Shown here: piece by piece, positions 31,415 through 42,965 of the stretch
How positions within the stretch are numbered: the first letter of the stretch is position 1
Layout: every line of letters starts with the position of its first letter
Origin: Isoetes taiwanensis
Taxonomy: Eukaryota; Streptophyta; Lycopodiopsida; Isoetales; Isoetaceae
Reading direction: 5' to 3'
DNA: 64,000 bases
Assembly (NCBI GenBank): GCA_021234155.1
Contig: JAJEKV010000097.1
Coordinates: 1,490,001 to 1,554,000, forward strand
Notes under the pieces: model-generated
Database searches by the model: none
The model's input: the letters and a program-made list of their open reading frames with translations, nothing else
Told to the model about the DNA's origin: nothing
Position numbers and translations under genes: made by a program

Positions 31415-32309
31415 AGTTGCTGCTTGAAGTTATGTTATTCGCCAAAAGCTGAACATCCACGAGCTATGCTGTTTGGCTCTTGTTACTTACCTATATAATA
31501 TAGATAATGGAAATACCAGGGTTCAAATCCCTAGGCATGTTGAGCTATCCATTATATAGGGCTATTAAACATAATAATATTGCAGAAATCTATATCTAAC
31601 TTTGATGTGAAAATGATAGAAAAGCTTTATCAATTTGCTGAATGATTTTGTAAGCGAAAACCTTAATAAATTGATGGAGAAACCATCTACAAATTGACGT
31701 AAACATTAATTATTAGTTAAACAAAAAAACTATTTATTAGTTAATGAAGAAACTCGTAACAATTGGCTTCATTATGTTCTAAGAACTACAATGGTTCCTA
31801 AGTTGAGCACATTGTATATTATGTTGGTAAACCAATACCAATTGTTGTTAAAAAATGCCATTGATTTGTCTCTATATGAAGCAGGTTTAAGACCCAAATC
31901 CTTACTATCTTGATAAAAACACCAATAGAAGTTAGCTTATCTTTTTGATAAAAAGTGAAGATGTTTTATTACATGGGATAATGTTGGTTCATGCCAAAAG
32001 ATGTAAGTAATTTCACTAATAAAGCACTCAAACTTTTAAAGTTCAAACCATTAGTGGTTTATGACTACATTAATGTTAGAATAAAAAGCATATAACAAAC
32101 ATAATATTAAAACCAGCCAAACAAACTATGATACACAACTATGGTGGTGAACTATGGTAAACTAGAACAACAAATCATAAACAAGAACCACACAATATAA
32201 CTATTCATGATTATTCAACATACTAACCCACAAACTGACATTACTATATTCTAATGGTTTCATCTAAAAAGTATTGTGAAAATCTAATACCAATTAGTTT
32301 TTGGGGGCC
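31415..32309. other. AT-rich spacer without recognisable gene
   Basis: Very AT-rich with many stops in all frames and no splice-consistent exon. Probably decayed transposon or spacer DNA. Confidence 0.4.
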
Positions 32310-33509
32310 GTGTGTACGAAGTCCCAAGTCTTCACCAAATTCCAAGTGCTTAAAAGTACGATGGAGACTCAAACTGGCAAAGTGATCAAGAGATTATGTA
32401 CTGACAATGGTGGGTAATTTACCTCTGCTCCATTCAAGTATTCTAGTGAAGAACACGGTATATCTTGTGAGCTTACCATCAATTATTCCCCTCAGCAAAA
32501 TGGTGTTGCTGAGTGTCAGAATCATACGATAATCAATGTTGTTCGATGTATGCTTATTCATGCTGGTTTGAATAAGTCATTTTGGGCAAAAGTTGTGGCT
32601 ACTGCTATTTATATGCAAGATCAAATAGTAACTTCATCTCTAAAAGGCATAACTCCTTTGCAATTATGGACAGGAGCCAAACCAAAAAAATGTGCGAGTT
32701 TTTTGTTGTCTCTAGCCTATGTTCATATTCCAAAAGAGAAGAGAAAGAAGCTTGATCTGGTCGGCCCCAAAGCCATATTTGTTGGCTATGCTATGGAGGC
32801 ACATGGATACCAATTTTATGATATTGCTACGCGAAGAATCATTATTAGTCGTGATGCAGTATTTGATGAGTCTACTATGGATGACATGGTTACTCCTCGT
32901 CATGACCATAATGTTATTCTTAGCGATTTTGAGATACTAGCTAGCTACCTAATTCCTAATGTGAATAATGGGTCTTTACATCCTCATGTTGGGAATGAGC
33001 TTGTAAATGGATTTTTAGATCCTGAATGAGCTTGTAAATCTTAAAGTGGAAGATGTCGAGGCGTTTGTTGGAAAAGCGTCTTACAAGCTTAAGACAAGCC
33101 TCTAGAGACTTGTATATCAAAATGAACTCTTATTTTTCTGATGCATTTTCTAAGTTTTGCAGATTCCAATGTCTATATAAGATGCTCTCAAGAATATTTT
33201 GTGGTGATTGTACTTTATGTGTATGACACTATTTTGGAAATCAAGAGAAGATTCTCTTCTGCATTTAGAATTATTACCAAATCGCTAGATGAAAACTGAC
33301 ATCAACACAATGTTCGAGAATAAGAATAGATATTAGAAAATTGTAGCACTCGAGTTTTTCCTTTGTGACCACCAAAGGTTTTTTCATCCGAGTGTGAGAC
33401 CAAATTTGCAGGTGGGGAGATTATCTATGAGTTGCAATATTTGATCTTCTTTCTTAGACCCGATATTTTCTATATCTTATTTGGTGAAAGACTAAAGTCG
33501 CAGGTGGAG
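32310..33509 (+). pseudogene. Ty1-copia integrase/reverse-transcriptase relic
   Basis: It reads through the integrase core (RLCTDNGG followed by a TAA where the chain should continue, YSPQQNGVAE, then LNKSFWAKVVATAIY) and into VHIPKEKRKKLD, GPKAIFVGYAMEAHGYQFYD, the usual end of copia integrase. Fragments of the reverse transcriptase follow (LYVYDTILEIKRRFSSAF near 33215). Gag, protease and most of the RT are missing. It ends at the polypurine tract and LTR at 33500. Inactive. Confidence 0.8.
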
Positions 33510-33810
33510 TGTTAATAAAGCTGCCTATATTAGGAGGGCAGTGTGCCTTTATAAAAAGGCAACATGAGCTTCTTTTATCTTTCACCTTTTTCCTTGGATG
33601 TCGTGGAAATCAGGCGGCGCATGTAGCGAGGAGCCTAAACACGCCAAGAATGTTGTCCAAACAAACTTTTCTATGACATGTAAACAGATTTACTTGATAG
33701 TCTGCGCCCTAGAATGCAAGGTGAATGCCCCGAGTGCACGGTAGAACTCAGGAATGCAAGTAAATCTGAAGGTAAAATCTCCGGAGAAGAATGATGGCAG
33801 TCCCTTAACA
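33510..33810 (+). mobile_element. 3' LTR of the copia relic (301 bp)
   Basis: The polypurine tract GCAGGTGGAG (33500-33509) is directly followed by TGTTAATAAAG. The segment ends CCCTTAACA at 33810, giving the inverted LTR ends TGTTAA/TTAACA. A TATA box (TATAAAA) lies at about 33550. The 5' LTR is not in the window, consistent with a 5'-truncated insertion. Confidence 0.7.
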
Positions 33811-34263
33811 TCCCGAGATGGCAGATCTGCCACATGGCACGAGCTTATTAGATCGGGAGGCAGGATGTCAAGTAACTGCTTACGTATAAGGGAAAGGAAC
33901 TAGGGGCCCGAATCTCGGTCCAGTCGGTGGGGCCCCACGACCGGCGGTAGCCGGGAGCACGTCACTGGCTGGACCAAAATTCGAAACCCTGTTCCTTTCC
34001 CGTGTTACTTTTCAGTTAGTTTAGTAGTTTCTTTTGTTGCTTCTTATTGTTACTTTTGTTGTTTCTATAGTTTATTTTGCTATTCCTTCTTTTGTTGTTT
34101 TCTGTTGCTTCAGAAGTAGTTATTTTTTTGTTATTACTTCTGTTGTAGTTTTAGTAGTTTCTGATGTTACTTGTTAATTTTATTACCTTGTATGTTTTTT
34201 TTGTTAGGTGTGGTTGTGGAAAATGATTATCCCTCATTCTTTCTTTGTAGTCCTCTTGAGGCT
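33811..34263. other. spacer upstream of the second recombinase gene
   Basis: A GC-rich patch (33895-33985, with ggggcccgaatctcgg and cggcggtagccggg) is followed by T-rich DNA that could be promoter or leader of the gene starting at 34264. CCCGTGTTAC (34002-34011) has its exact reverse complement at about 36793, a possible inverted boundary of the element. Confidence 0.35.
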
Positions 34264-35954
34264 ATGGAGAATGGTACTATTGATTCTAATAATGTTGAGA
34301 CTAGCAGAGGTGTGGATGATATGGCAATAGATAAACGGAAAGGAAAGAAGCCATTAAGGTTTGGAGGGATTGCTAGTTTGGATTCGGATCTTGTTAGTAG
34401 AGTTAATTCTACCTTTGAGAATCCAGAGGAGACAAAAGATGATTGGGTCAGGGGCAGATTCGATGCTTGGAGGCTACATGTTGGAAAGGGAATTGAGCAG
34501 AAAAATGAGGACATTCCTTTGGAAGAACTTACAAATAATTTGGAAGAGTTCATGCTTCGCGTGCGTCGTCTTGGTGGAAAATATTACCCTCCAGATTCGT
34601 AAGTATCTTAAATTATATTTATTAGTTTTGTTTTTTGAATTAGTTGTGCATTTAATGTTTAGTTAATTTCTTATTTGTGTATTTATTGTTTGATGTTATT
34701 TCTTTATTGTGCAGGTTGCAGAATTTGTTTCGAGGATTCAATAGGTTGCGTCCTGTACAAGATGCAAGGATCATGCATACTAAAGTAGAAGAGAAGACGA
34801 TTGATATCTACCGTGATATCAAATTCTGCAAAGCCGTAGGGCATTGGAGGTCGCAATGGAGGAATCTGCTGCTGGCGGTTTTATTCCAATGAGCAAAAAG
34901 TCTGATATCTTGAGTAGGGAGGATCAGGCCAGGATTTTGGCGCATGGATCACACCAAGTGACAAATAAGTTGGGGCTTCAGAAGAGGTTCGTGTTCTACT
35001 GCATGTCTTTGTTTCTTATTCGTGGAGGGAAGGAACTCTACAAGGTGCGTGACTTTCAATTTGCATTTGGCAAGCATTTTGTGGGACTATTTGGAGTACT
35101 GTGAGACTACCGGTAAAAATTGGCATGGAGGGATAAATAAATGTAAGCCCGAAGACTTTCGATAGCCGGTCAGGTGCTATGAAGTTGATGTTCTTGAGTG
35201 TTGGAGGCAGTTGGAGTTCAGATTTCCAAAATATGAAGTGAAGGATAAGTTTGGTGGCAGATTTGTGTTCCTACAGGCCTCAATCGTCCTAGAATGGACA
35301 TTTGATATTTTGTTAATCATGTCTCTTCGAGGACAATTGGTACTTGGCTGAAGGACATGGTCACGATCTGCCATATTGATGGTAATTATACCAACAAGAG
35401 TTGCAGAAGCACTGCAATTACACAGATGAGTGTTTTAGGTGTGCCAATTGAGGTGGGAATGAAGATTACTGGGCATAAGAATCGTGAATCATACCAGAGG
35501 TATGATCAGAGTGGCGCCGTAGCAAAAGCATCTGCAATGGATGTCCTCAATTCTGGTAAATCTTATTCTGATTCATTTTTTGAAAACGTAAAGGCCTTGA
35601 GTGCTAGTTTATGTGGCAATGCGGAGAAGGCTGCTGCGCTTCATTTAGATGCTTCTATTTCTCGTCCTCTTCATGACATTTCAAAAATTTCTGGTTAGTT
35701 TCAAGTTAATGTTTTTGTCTGATTTAATTATATAGTTGTCTGGTGCATATTGTGTTTTGTTTGCAGGTTCTGGTAGTCATTATTATGCGCCTGTTGTGAT
35801 TGATGATGATTACATGAATGATCTTGATCGTATATTGGAAGATAAGCCAGCATTAAAGAAATACTTCTACAATGAAAAACCTTGTTCCAGTGGAAGAGTT
35901 TCGATTATAGGTAGCAATATATACAGAATATTGTCATTCATGTTGGAAGTATGA
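34264..35954 (+). pseudogene. tyrosine-recombinase gene (Crypton/DUF3504-like)
   Basis: Exon 1 (ATG at 34264, MENGTIDSNNVETS) ends at a GTAAGT donor after the GGKYYPPDS motif. Exon 2 (from 34715) reads LQNLFRGFNRL and, after a one-base shift near 34835, DILSREDQARILAHGSHQV, then MSLFLIRGGKELYKVRDFQF, which carries the first catalytic Arg (LIRGGKE). After two stops the C-terminal part follows: NKSCRSTAITQM (second Arg) and ITGHKNRESYQRYD (His and nucleophilic Tyr), about 35395-35510. A last exon (35768-35954) is acidic. Tyrosine recombinases join DNA by strand exchange. The set of motifs matches the Crypton-derived DUF3504/KIAA1958 type better than DIRS, as no RT is nearby. The shift and stops make it inactive unless they are sequence errors. 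Confidence 0.7.
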
Positions 35955-36956
35955 GCGACGCAGGACCCTTGGTTAGTTCATTGTAAGTTCTTTTGAATGA
36001 ATCTCCTTTATTAAGTTATTTTCATTTCTGCAACTCTGACTATGCTGAACTTGAATTGTTATTGCAGGAAATGATAGAGTTTGCAGGAGGAGTTGATACA
36101 GGAGGAGTTGTTCCTTTCGCCTATAGAATTTGCAGCAAAATGCAGTTTTGAATTGTTTCTTACAGTTTACAGTGGCATTGTTTTGGAAACTGGAGTTTCC
36201 AGTTGTTGTATTTGAAACTGAAGTATATAGAAATCTTGAGTTTAGAAACTAGAATTTTGAAAACCTATGTGAAAAACTGGAGTTTTAATGTGAAATGTGA
36301 AACCGGAGTTTTAATGCGAATTTGTGAATGTGATTGAAAAAACCATGAGTTAAAAACCTTGTTGGGAATAAAACATTGTTTAAAAACTGAGTTTAAAAAC
36401 ATTGTTGAAATAAAGACTGAAACAAACACCAAAAAAAAGGGCCTTGAAATTTCGTCCTCAAACAGCCTGTTCTTTCAAGGCGAAAAAAACAGTCGACCTC
36501 CACCTGATTGGAAAATTAGGGAGTGCCCGTCAAACTTGAACCCTGATTGCAGTCTGATCTGCCGTCTCAGGTTAAGCGGCGTAGCTGTCCCAGGTTCAGT
36601 GCCGCCGCCAGCAGAGTCTGCCCGAAAACAACCAAAAAGAGAAAATTGGGGACAAAATTCAAGTCTCATTTTTCTTTTGTTTCTGGCAGTCGCCAAATTT
36701 CAAGCAGAAATTTTCCTGCTGACGAAAATTTCTACTTCCTAAAATTAACAATGAAACCGAGACAACAGGTAACAATGAAACCGAGACAACGGGTAACACG
36801 GGGTTGGAAGACCCAACTTCTATTCCGTGTTATTTGCAGTTGACACGTGTCAGCACTAGATTAAGCCCCATAATAAATATGGGACCCTCAGTGCGAGATT
36901 CTGGGCTATGACTATGTCGATCCAAAACTACAGCAGCAGCAAGACCCTATCATATT
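35955..36956. other. spacer after the recombinase gene
   Basis: No supported gene. A patch at 36200-36400 repeats variants of gaaac-tggagtttt and taaaaac. GTAACACGGG at 36793 is the inverted counterpart of 34002-34011. Confidence 0.35.
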
Positions 36957-37225
36957 AGGGTTTTGGGAGACTTCTAGTTTGCGGCCCCCCCCCCCTGTCC
37001 CGGTGAACACTACGGCATGCAGCAGGTGAATACTACAGAACAGGCGGAAGAAGACAAAAAAAAACTGTTCTTGATTCTACAACAAAACCACCAACAAAGC
37101 AATCAACCATGTCGCGACAAAGAATTCATGCTGCAAAGGATTCATGTCGCGACAAAAAGACTTGCTGCAGGCCGTCGTGTTTACCGGGACGGGGGGCCGC
37201 AAACTAGAAACTAGCCAGGGTTTTG
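36957..37225. mobile_element. MULE-type MITE (251 bp) with perfect 9-bp TSD
   Basis: The element spans 36966-37216, flanked by agggttttg at 36957-36965 and 37217-37225. The termini are inverted: TTCTAGTTTGCGGCCCCCC...TGTCCCGG at the left, and its near-complement (CCGGGACGGGGGGCCGCAAA, then ctagaa) at the right. Inner parts also pair (acggcatgcagcag with ctgcaggccgt). Both outer ends begin GG. The 9-bp TSD assigns it to the Mutator superfamily. It is unrelated in sequence to the large MULE at 13868. Short frames inside it are not genes. Confidence 0.85.
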
Positions 37226-38028
37226 GATTGGGCAGCCTTTTAGTTAAAACCAGTGCACGATCCGAGCTCCAAAAACTACAGCCCAATAATCCTGAGCTCA
37301 GATCCGGCGAGGAAGTTGCCGTCAATGTCAGATTTAGAACTACGATGCCGAAGAGCACATTCGAACAATCATAAATCGGACCATTGCAGCACCACCAGCT
37401 CTACCAGAGAATGATGCCCTGTTGCCGCCATAGCCATAGCCGAAAAGGAAAGCGCCTTGCCTTCTTTCATAGGAGATTGGCAAAATTACCTGTTCTTGCA
37501 GATGCTGGTGTGACCCGGCCACCTGATCTTGGGAAAAAGCCAAGCAGAGAAAAACGGACTTCTTTCCCGTTTTGATCATGCTTCAGACCAGAGAAAACAG
37601 GGGAAAATCAGGGAGGAAATCTGTCGATGCAAAGGAGAAAAAAAAATTGTTTTCAGATACTTGTCAGCCTGAGAACGCTTCAAACAAATTCGCTAAACAA
37701 ATTGGCTTCAAACAAATTAGCTGCGAACGCTTCAAACAAATTCGCTAAACAAATTGGCTTCAAACAAATTAGCTGCGAACAAAAATTGTATCTGCATTAT
37801 ACCAGTGAAAACACCATCATCTAAAGAATTTAGAAACATATAATTTTGGATATAATATAGGCACTTGTTAAATTACGGTACATCCAATTTGGCCACTGAT
37901 TTGCATGAAGCGTAAGATGCAGGCTATGGCTTTAGCGTGCTCAAGCAAGATATAACGTGAGTTTTGCTCGAAACGTTCTTCCAAAACTCTTGCTACAGAA
38001 ATGCAGGCTACAGAAATGCAGGCAAGTC
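37226..38028. other. spacer with a 52-bp tandem repeat
   Basis: Two exact head-to-tail copies of a 52-bp unit starting cgcttcaaacaaattcgct occupy 37676-37779. Inside each unit caaattggcttcaaacaaatt shows a further ~22-bp sub-period. No gene recognised elsewhere in this stretch. Confidence 0.55.
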
Positions 38029-38622
38029 CATTCAAAATACAGCGTAAGTTTCGCTCAAAACTTTTTTTCCAAAACTCTTTTTGCTACAGAAATGCAGGCT
38101 AGTACCCGAGCAAGGAATAATTAAGTTTTGCTCAAAACTTGTTTGCAAGACTCATTAAGTGCCAAGACTCATTTGCTACAGAAACAGCAAGTCCATTCAA
38201 AATACAGCGTGAGCTTTGGTCAAAACTTTTTTTCAAAAACTCTTTTTGCTACAGAAATGCAGGCTATGTACCTGAGCAAGAAATGATTAAGTTTTGCTCT
38301 TGTTTCCAAGACTCATTTAAGTGTTGCTCAAAACTTGTTTCCAAGACTCAATTTGCTACAGAAACAGCAAGTCCATTCAAAATACAGTGTAAGCTTTGCT
38401 CAAAACTTTTTTTCAAAACTGTTTTTGCTACAGAAATGCAGGCTATGTACCTGAGCAAGACATAATTAAGTTTTGCTCAAAACTTGTTTCCAAGACTCAT
38501 TTAAGTGTGTACCTGAGCAAGAAATAATTAAGTTTTGCTCAAAACTTGTTTCCAAAACTCATTAAGTGTGTTGCTCAAAACTTGTTTCCAAGACTCATTT
38601 GCTACAGAAACAGCAAGTCCAT
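38029..38622 (+). repeat. minisatellite with ~160-245 bp higher-order units
   Basis: Three successive units each begin tccattcaaaatacag (about 38029, 38192 and 38373) and end gctacagaaacagcaag. Inside, a shorter motif, ttaagttttgctcaaaactt then gtttccaagactcatt, is repeated a variable number of times, and this accounts for the unequal unit lengths. An incomplete unit precedes it from about 37950. It lies just beyond the 3' end of the minus-strand gene at 38821. Confidence 0.75.
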
Positions 38623-38820
38623 TAAAAAATTCGTTTTAACACAAACGTAGATTTTCATTTAGTCATAAATAAGTGCCAAGACAACACCTGAACAAATGAT
38701 CAGCCTAAACTTTGTAGACAGTAAAATGAATTATACTATACAAAGTTGTAATACACAGGCCAACGTAAGGTTCGTTACATAATCACCATATGCACACTAA
38801 ATGTTAGCTATACAGGTGCC

Positions 38821-41694
38821 TCAGTGCGCAAAAATACAACTCCTCAAGAAGTTCGGAATTTTCCTGCCCTTTTCCTTGTGCTTACGACGACCCTGGTCAT
38901 TATATATCAAATTCAAACAAGGTGGGTCAGCGCCAACAGTATAGAAACATACAAATCAGCACTAACATAGAAGAACATTCAAACAGTAGAATCCAGCCAT
39001 TAAAAAGAACATAGAAGCTTAGCCACCATAAAATACTTGAATTCACTCTTAAGATTACATCTTTAGAAATATACAATACAACAGTGAACCTTCCCCCCCA
39101 GAAAAATGCTGTTAAGCATACATGTTTAGAAATATACAATACAACAGTGTACTTTCCCGTCAAAAATGCAAAAGACTTGACACATGCAGTCAGAAATTAA
39201 CGGGCCAGATCTCAGCATTAAAAACCCAGAGACATAAAATTCCAGCCACCAAGCAGAGATATGCCTGAAGAAATTAAGAATATGAGAAACTTATTGCAGA
39301 AAAGAAAAAGAGAACATGAGGGATTGAGGAATTCACATACTTTTGCTTCATGCATGCCAGTATCTGTTGACTGCTCGACCACCTTTGGTTTCATTTCTTC
39401 AGCATTTTCTTTTGGTTTTGTTTCTTCACTGTTATCTTTCATTTCATAATTGCTATTCTGTTTTGTTTCATAAGCACTAGGTTGGAAGTCTCCAGCAGAT
39501 TTTGCATCATTCTCTGACAATTTATGGTCGCCATTCTGCTTTGTTTCATCGAAACTACTAGGTTTGGACTCTTCAGCAGAGTTGGCATCATTAGTAAGAA
39601 CTTCCAGTTTCTCATCTACTGAAGATAGGGCATGTTCCAAGGGCTGCTGTGAGTCTACAAAAGTTTTTGAGGCCTCCAGCGTGGAGTCTGGAGAAGGCTG
39701 TGATGGAGTACTTTTAGAGGTTTGAAGTGGTGAGTCTGGAGAAAGCTGTGATGGAGAGCCTTTAGAGGTCTGAAGTGGTGAGTCTGGAGAAGGCTGTACT
39801 GGAAGAGCAGGTTCTTTTTCCAACTGGCTACTAATCTGCATAAAGAGAAAAACAAGATCTCAGTGAGATGACTAACAATTCAATAAATCACAAAAATAAC
39901 ACAAAATGACAGCCAAACAGATAAACAACAAGGTCTTTCATTAGCACTTACTGAAATGAACCTCTCTTCTAAATGATTGACTCTTTCAACTAACGTGCCT
40001 TTCTCTTCCGTCTCCTCAAGAACATCATCAATTGATTTGCAGCGCGGATCTAAGCTTGTAGGAGTGGAAAAACCAAGTGATCCAAGTGATCTACGCCTCT
40101 CATTGCTGGTTGGTGTTGAGACACATGAAGAATGAGCAGACCAAGGTCCCGATCGGGCAGACCAGCTTCCATCAGTAATTGATCTTGGACTGCACTTGTC
40201 TTCCAGTACCCCTAACTGCAGAAACCCATCTGGAAATTAGACCATCGCATTGAGCAAGTAAGAAATGCACCAACTAAAACTTGATGTTACCTACATTAAG
40301 TTCAAGCATCTCTATTCGGCGAATCAGAGGTATTCCTGAGGCAGCAAACCGCCCATGTCCATTCAGGTTCAGATTCTTCCTGTGAGGAAGATTCTTTCCA
40401 TGACCATTTAGAACTTTTACCTGATGCTTATGCTCTGCACTATCAGATTCTTCATCCTGATTTGGTGAGGCTGAATTCCCATCTTTAGAGCGATCATTAA
40501 CTTCACTCATGTTATCTGAAGGAGAGGTGCTACCTGTGACACTCAGAGTCGAATCCTCCATTGCCTTTTCTGCACTAACATTTGACCTCCTTTCCATATT
40601 GCCATTATCTTGTCTCAAAGTCTCTTCTAGCCCTAGACCTGAAGGAGGTTCTTTTTTCTTATGATCAGCAGCCAAGGTAACAGGGAACTCGCCATTACCC
40701 TCGGCAGGAATGGTGATCTTAACATCAGCAGATCGGTGCAAATTTTCCTTCATGACTTTCCCCTCATCTGATCCTACTTTTGAATCATCATGTTCTTGTA
40801 ATTCACTGCCTTGATGTGGTTGATGAGCAGCAGATTCAGTAGTTCCCTCAAGAGAAGCAGAGCTCTCATCCTTACTATCATGATATGAACTTCCATTGGC
40901 TTCATAACATTGATGCAATTTATCTTTCATTTCCATATCTTGACCTAGAACATTGGCTGAACGAGCATTTTCCTCCAGAGAAACATCATTTGTATTTTCA
41001 TATAAACTCTCTTTAACACCATAACCTTGATCCTTGAATTCATTGCTGTGATGTGGTTCATGGTCAGACTCTCTAATACCATCAGTGACATGGTCTGAAA
41101 TTTCTTTCATTTGATTACCTTGGATTGATCCAGGCTCCAATTCATTACCTTGATGCAGTTGATCCCTCGAGTCATTAACTTGATGCTCAGCTTGATTACG
41201 TCGACTTAATTCAACTAGATCCTGATGTGATTGAAGTGGTTCTTCATTCACCTCAGTACTATGATATTGCTGATCTTCCAATCCACTTTGCATTTTCCCA
41301 CCATTTTCCGCTATCTTTTGATAATCTTGATGTTGTTCACTCTTCACTTCAGTACTTAGATGTGGCTCCTTCCATCCATCAGATGTTAAACCATCATTCT
41401 CAACTCTTCCGCCTTCAATGCTTTCCGAGACATCTTCTAGTGCACCACTGTCATCTAGAGAATGACTGTCGTTTGGGAGCTGAGAAGGCTTTCCATTTTC
41501 AAAAGTGCCCTCAACACTACCGTTTCCCTGACAAGAAAGCTCATTGCCTTTGCTTAATTCCTTGTTTGAGATCCGCAAACTATGATCATAAATCCCAGGA
41601 TCCATTGCACCTACATGTTCGTCCTTCCTACTTACACCTATTGGCTGATCTCCTTGAACATCTCTCTCCATTTCTCAAGTCTAGCTTCCCTGCA
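38821..41694 (-). CDS. acidic Ser-rich coiled-coil protein, family not recognised
   Basis: Four coding exons with matching phases: 41671-40295, 40215-39952, 39835-39341 and 38892-38821, giving 735 residues from the ATG at 41671 (MERDVQGDQPIGVSRKDE). Exon 1 is a long disordered acidic region rich in His, Gln, Ser and Asp. Its end holds RRIEMLELN, continued in exon 2 by LGVLEDKCSPRSITDGSW, and a heptad-like stretch VERVNHLEERFIS crosses into exon 3 with ISSQLEKEP. Exon 3 has three imperfect repeats of SPDSPLQTSK. The last exon is a basic tail, GRRKHKEKGRKIPN, ending CIFAH. The leader is interrupted by introns (see 42590). No enzyme domain, signal peptide or membrane segment. A nuclear or cytoskeletal scaffold is plausible from composition only. 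The frame is undamaged. Confidence 0.8.
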
Positions 41695-42589
41695 AATTCA
41701 ATGCATCAATATTAAAAGACCTCTCGCCACAATTAGAATTCACATGCCAAAAAAATTGTAACAAATTCAATGCATCAATATATGAAAACTCCTGCCACAA
41801 ATAAAAATGCATATGCAAAAAAAATCTGATACTCAATATAATACATTCTTGAACTCAAGATTATGTTTAATAGTTGCCTAAATTTTCTGAAAGTTTTGTC
41901 AGCCAATCTAAGAATCAGCTCAAGTATGATCTAAAACTATGAAGATGTTGATTGTCCAAAAAGTAGGTGCTGTGTGAATCTGCTCATTCTAAACCAAAAA
42001 ACCTGGTTAAATTTTTCTAGCTCGCCTGTAAGATGTAAGCTGAAGCAGCCACATCCAGCAAGAATACATACTAGAAGAATCAATTCAGTTCAAATAAATG
42101 CCGGTTATGATCCCAACTTAAAAATATGAAAAATGGGCATCCAACACTAGATCCTCAAATTTAGACTCTTGCCATCACCAGACGATATGGCGAAGTAAAA
42201 ACGAAACGGCACCCATAAAAGCGTTACACTCGCCCAATAGCCAGAATTCATCTACAAATGTAGCTAAAACTAGTACCTTCTACACTGATACAGAGATGAA
42301 CAAGGTTCTGCCTTTGTTATCCCGAAACAAAATTTCCACACATAATTGAATCATATAACCCCCGGGTGAATTCAGCAAGTCAGAGCCAAAGCGATTGAAA
42401 ATTCTTGCATGCTAAAAAAAACAGATCCAACTGTGCGCCTTTGCTGACTTCTTGCCCCGAAATATGATGCAGAAGTAATTTTCAACAGATTCTTTTGAAA
42501 ATTTATTTGCCTCATAAATGAATCAATGTAAACAACAGATTCTTTATGTGCGTTGAAATTGAATGCATTAGAAAAATATGCCAATTACC

Positions 42590-42965
42590 TGCAAATTTAC
42601 TTGACTTATGCCAGCAAGCTTCAATTCAAACAGCGGACGTGCTCCTGCAAGCAATTATATGCTAAAATCAACACAAACATCATAACAAAGCTCTGTTTTT
42701 TCAAAGAAAGGCCACTTGTTTCGTGAGCGGAAAAGGCTCGGGTCAACAAATCTCAAACAATTACAAAAAAATCAGAGCATTTTTCTTCAAATTCAAAGAA
42801 CCCACCTTGAGATAAAGGACCAGAAGCAAATCTCAGGTAATTTTGAAGCGACCGACTTCGGATTGAAGGGCTAGAAATCGCAGGGGAGCTGAATTATGTA
42901 AATTTCCAGCGGAGTCTGATGCAGCATTGAATAAGGTAGGAAGCAAATCAAAGCGAGGCTGCCTC
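42590..42965 (-). other. probable 5' leader exons of the acidic-protein gene
   Basis: On the minus strand a leader exon ends TTTATCTCAAG before GTGGGTT (about 42805). A second small leader exon of about 60 bp lies between an acceptor TTGCTTGCAG (about 42645) and a donor GTAATTGG (about 42592). The exon carrying the ATG starts after TTTGCAG at 41695. The three-part leader is inferred from splice consensus only. Confidence 0.45.

Noticed and set aside
37017-37214. 65-residue Gln-rich open frame
   Set aside because: It lies entirely inside the MITE.
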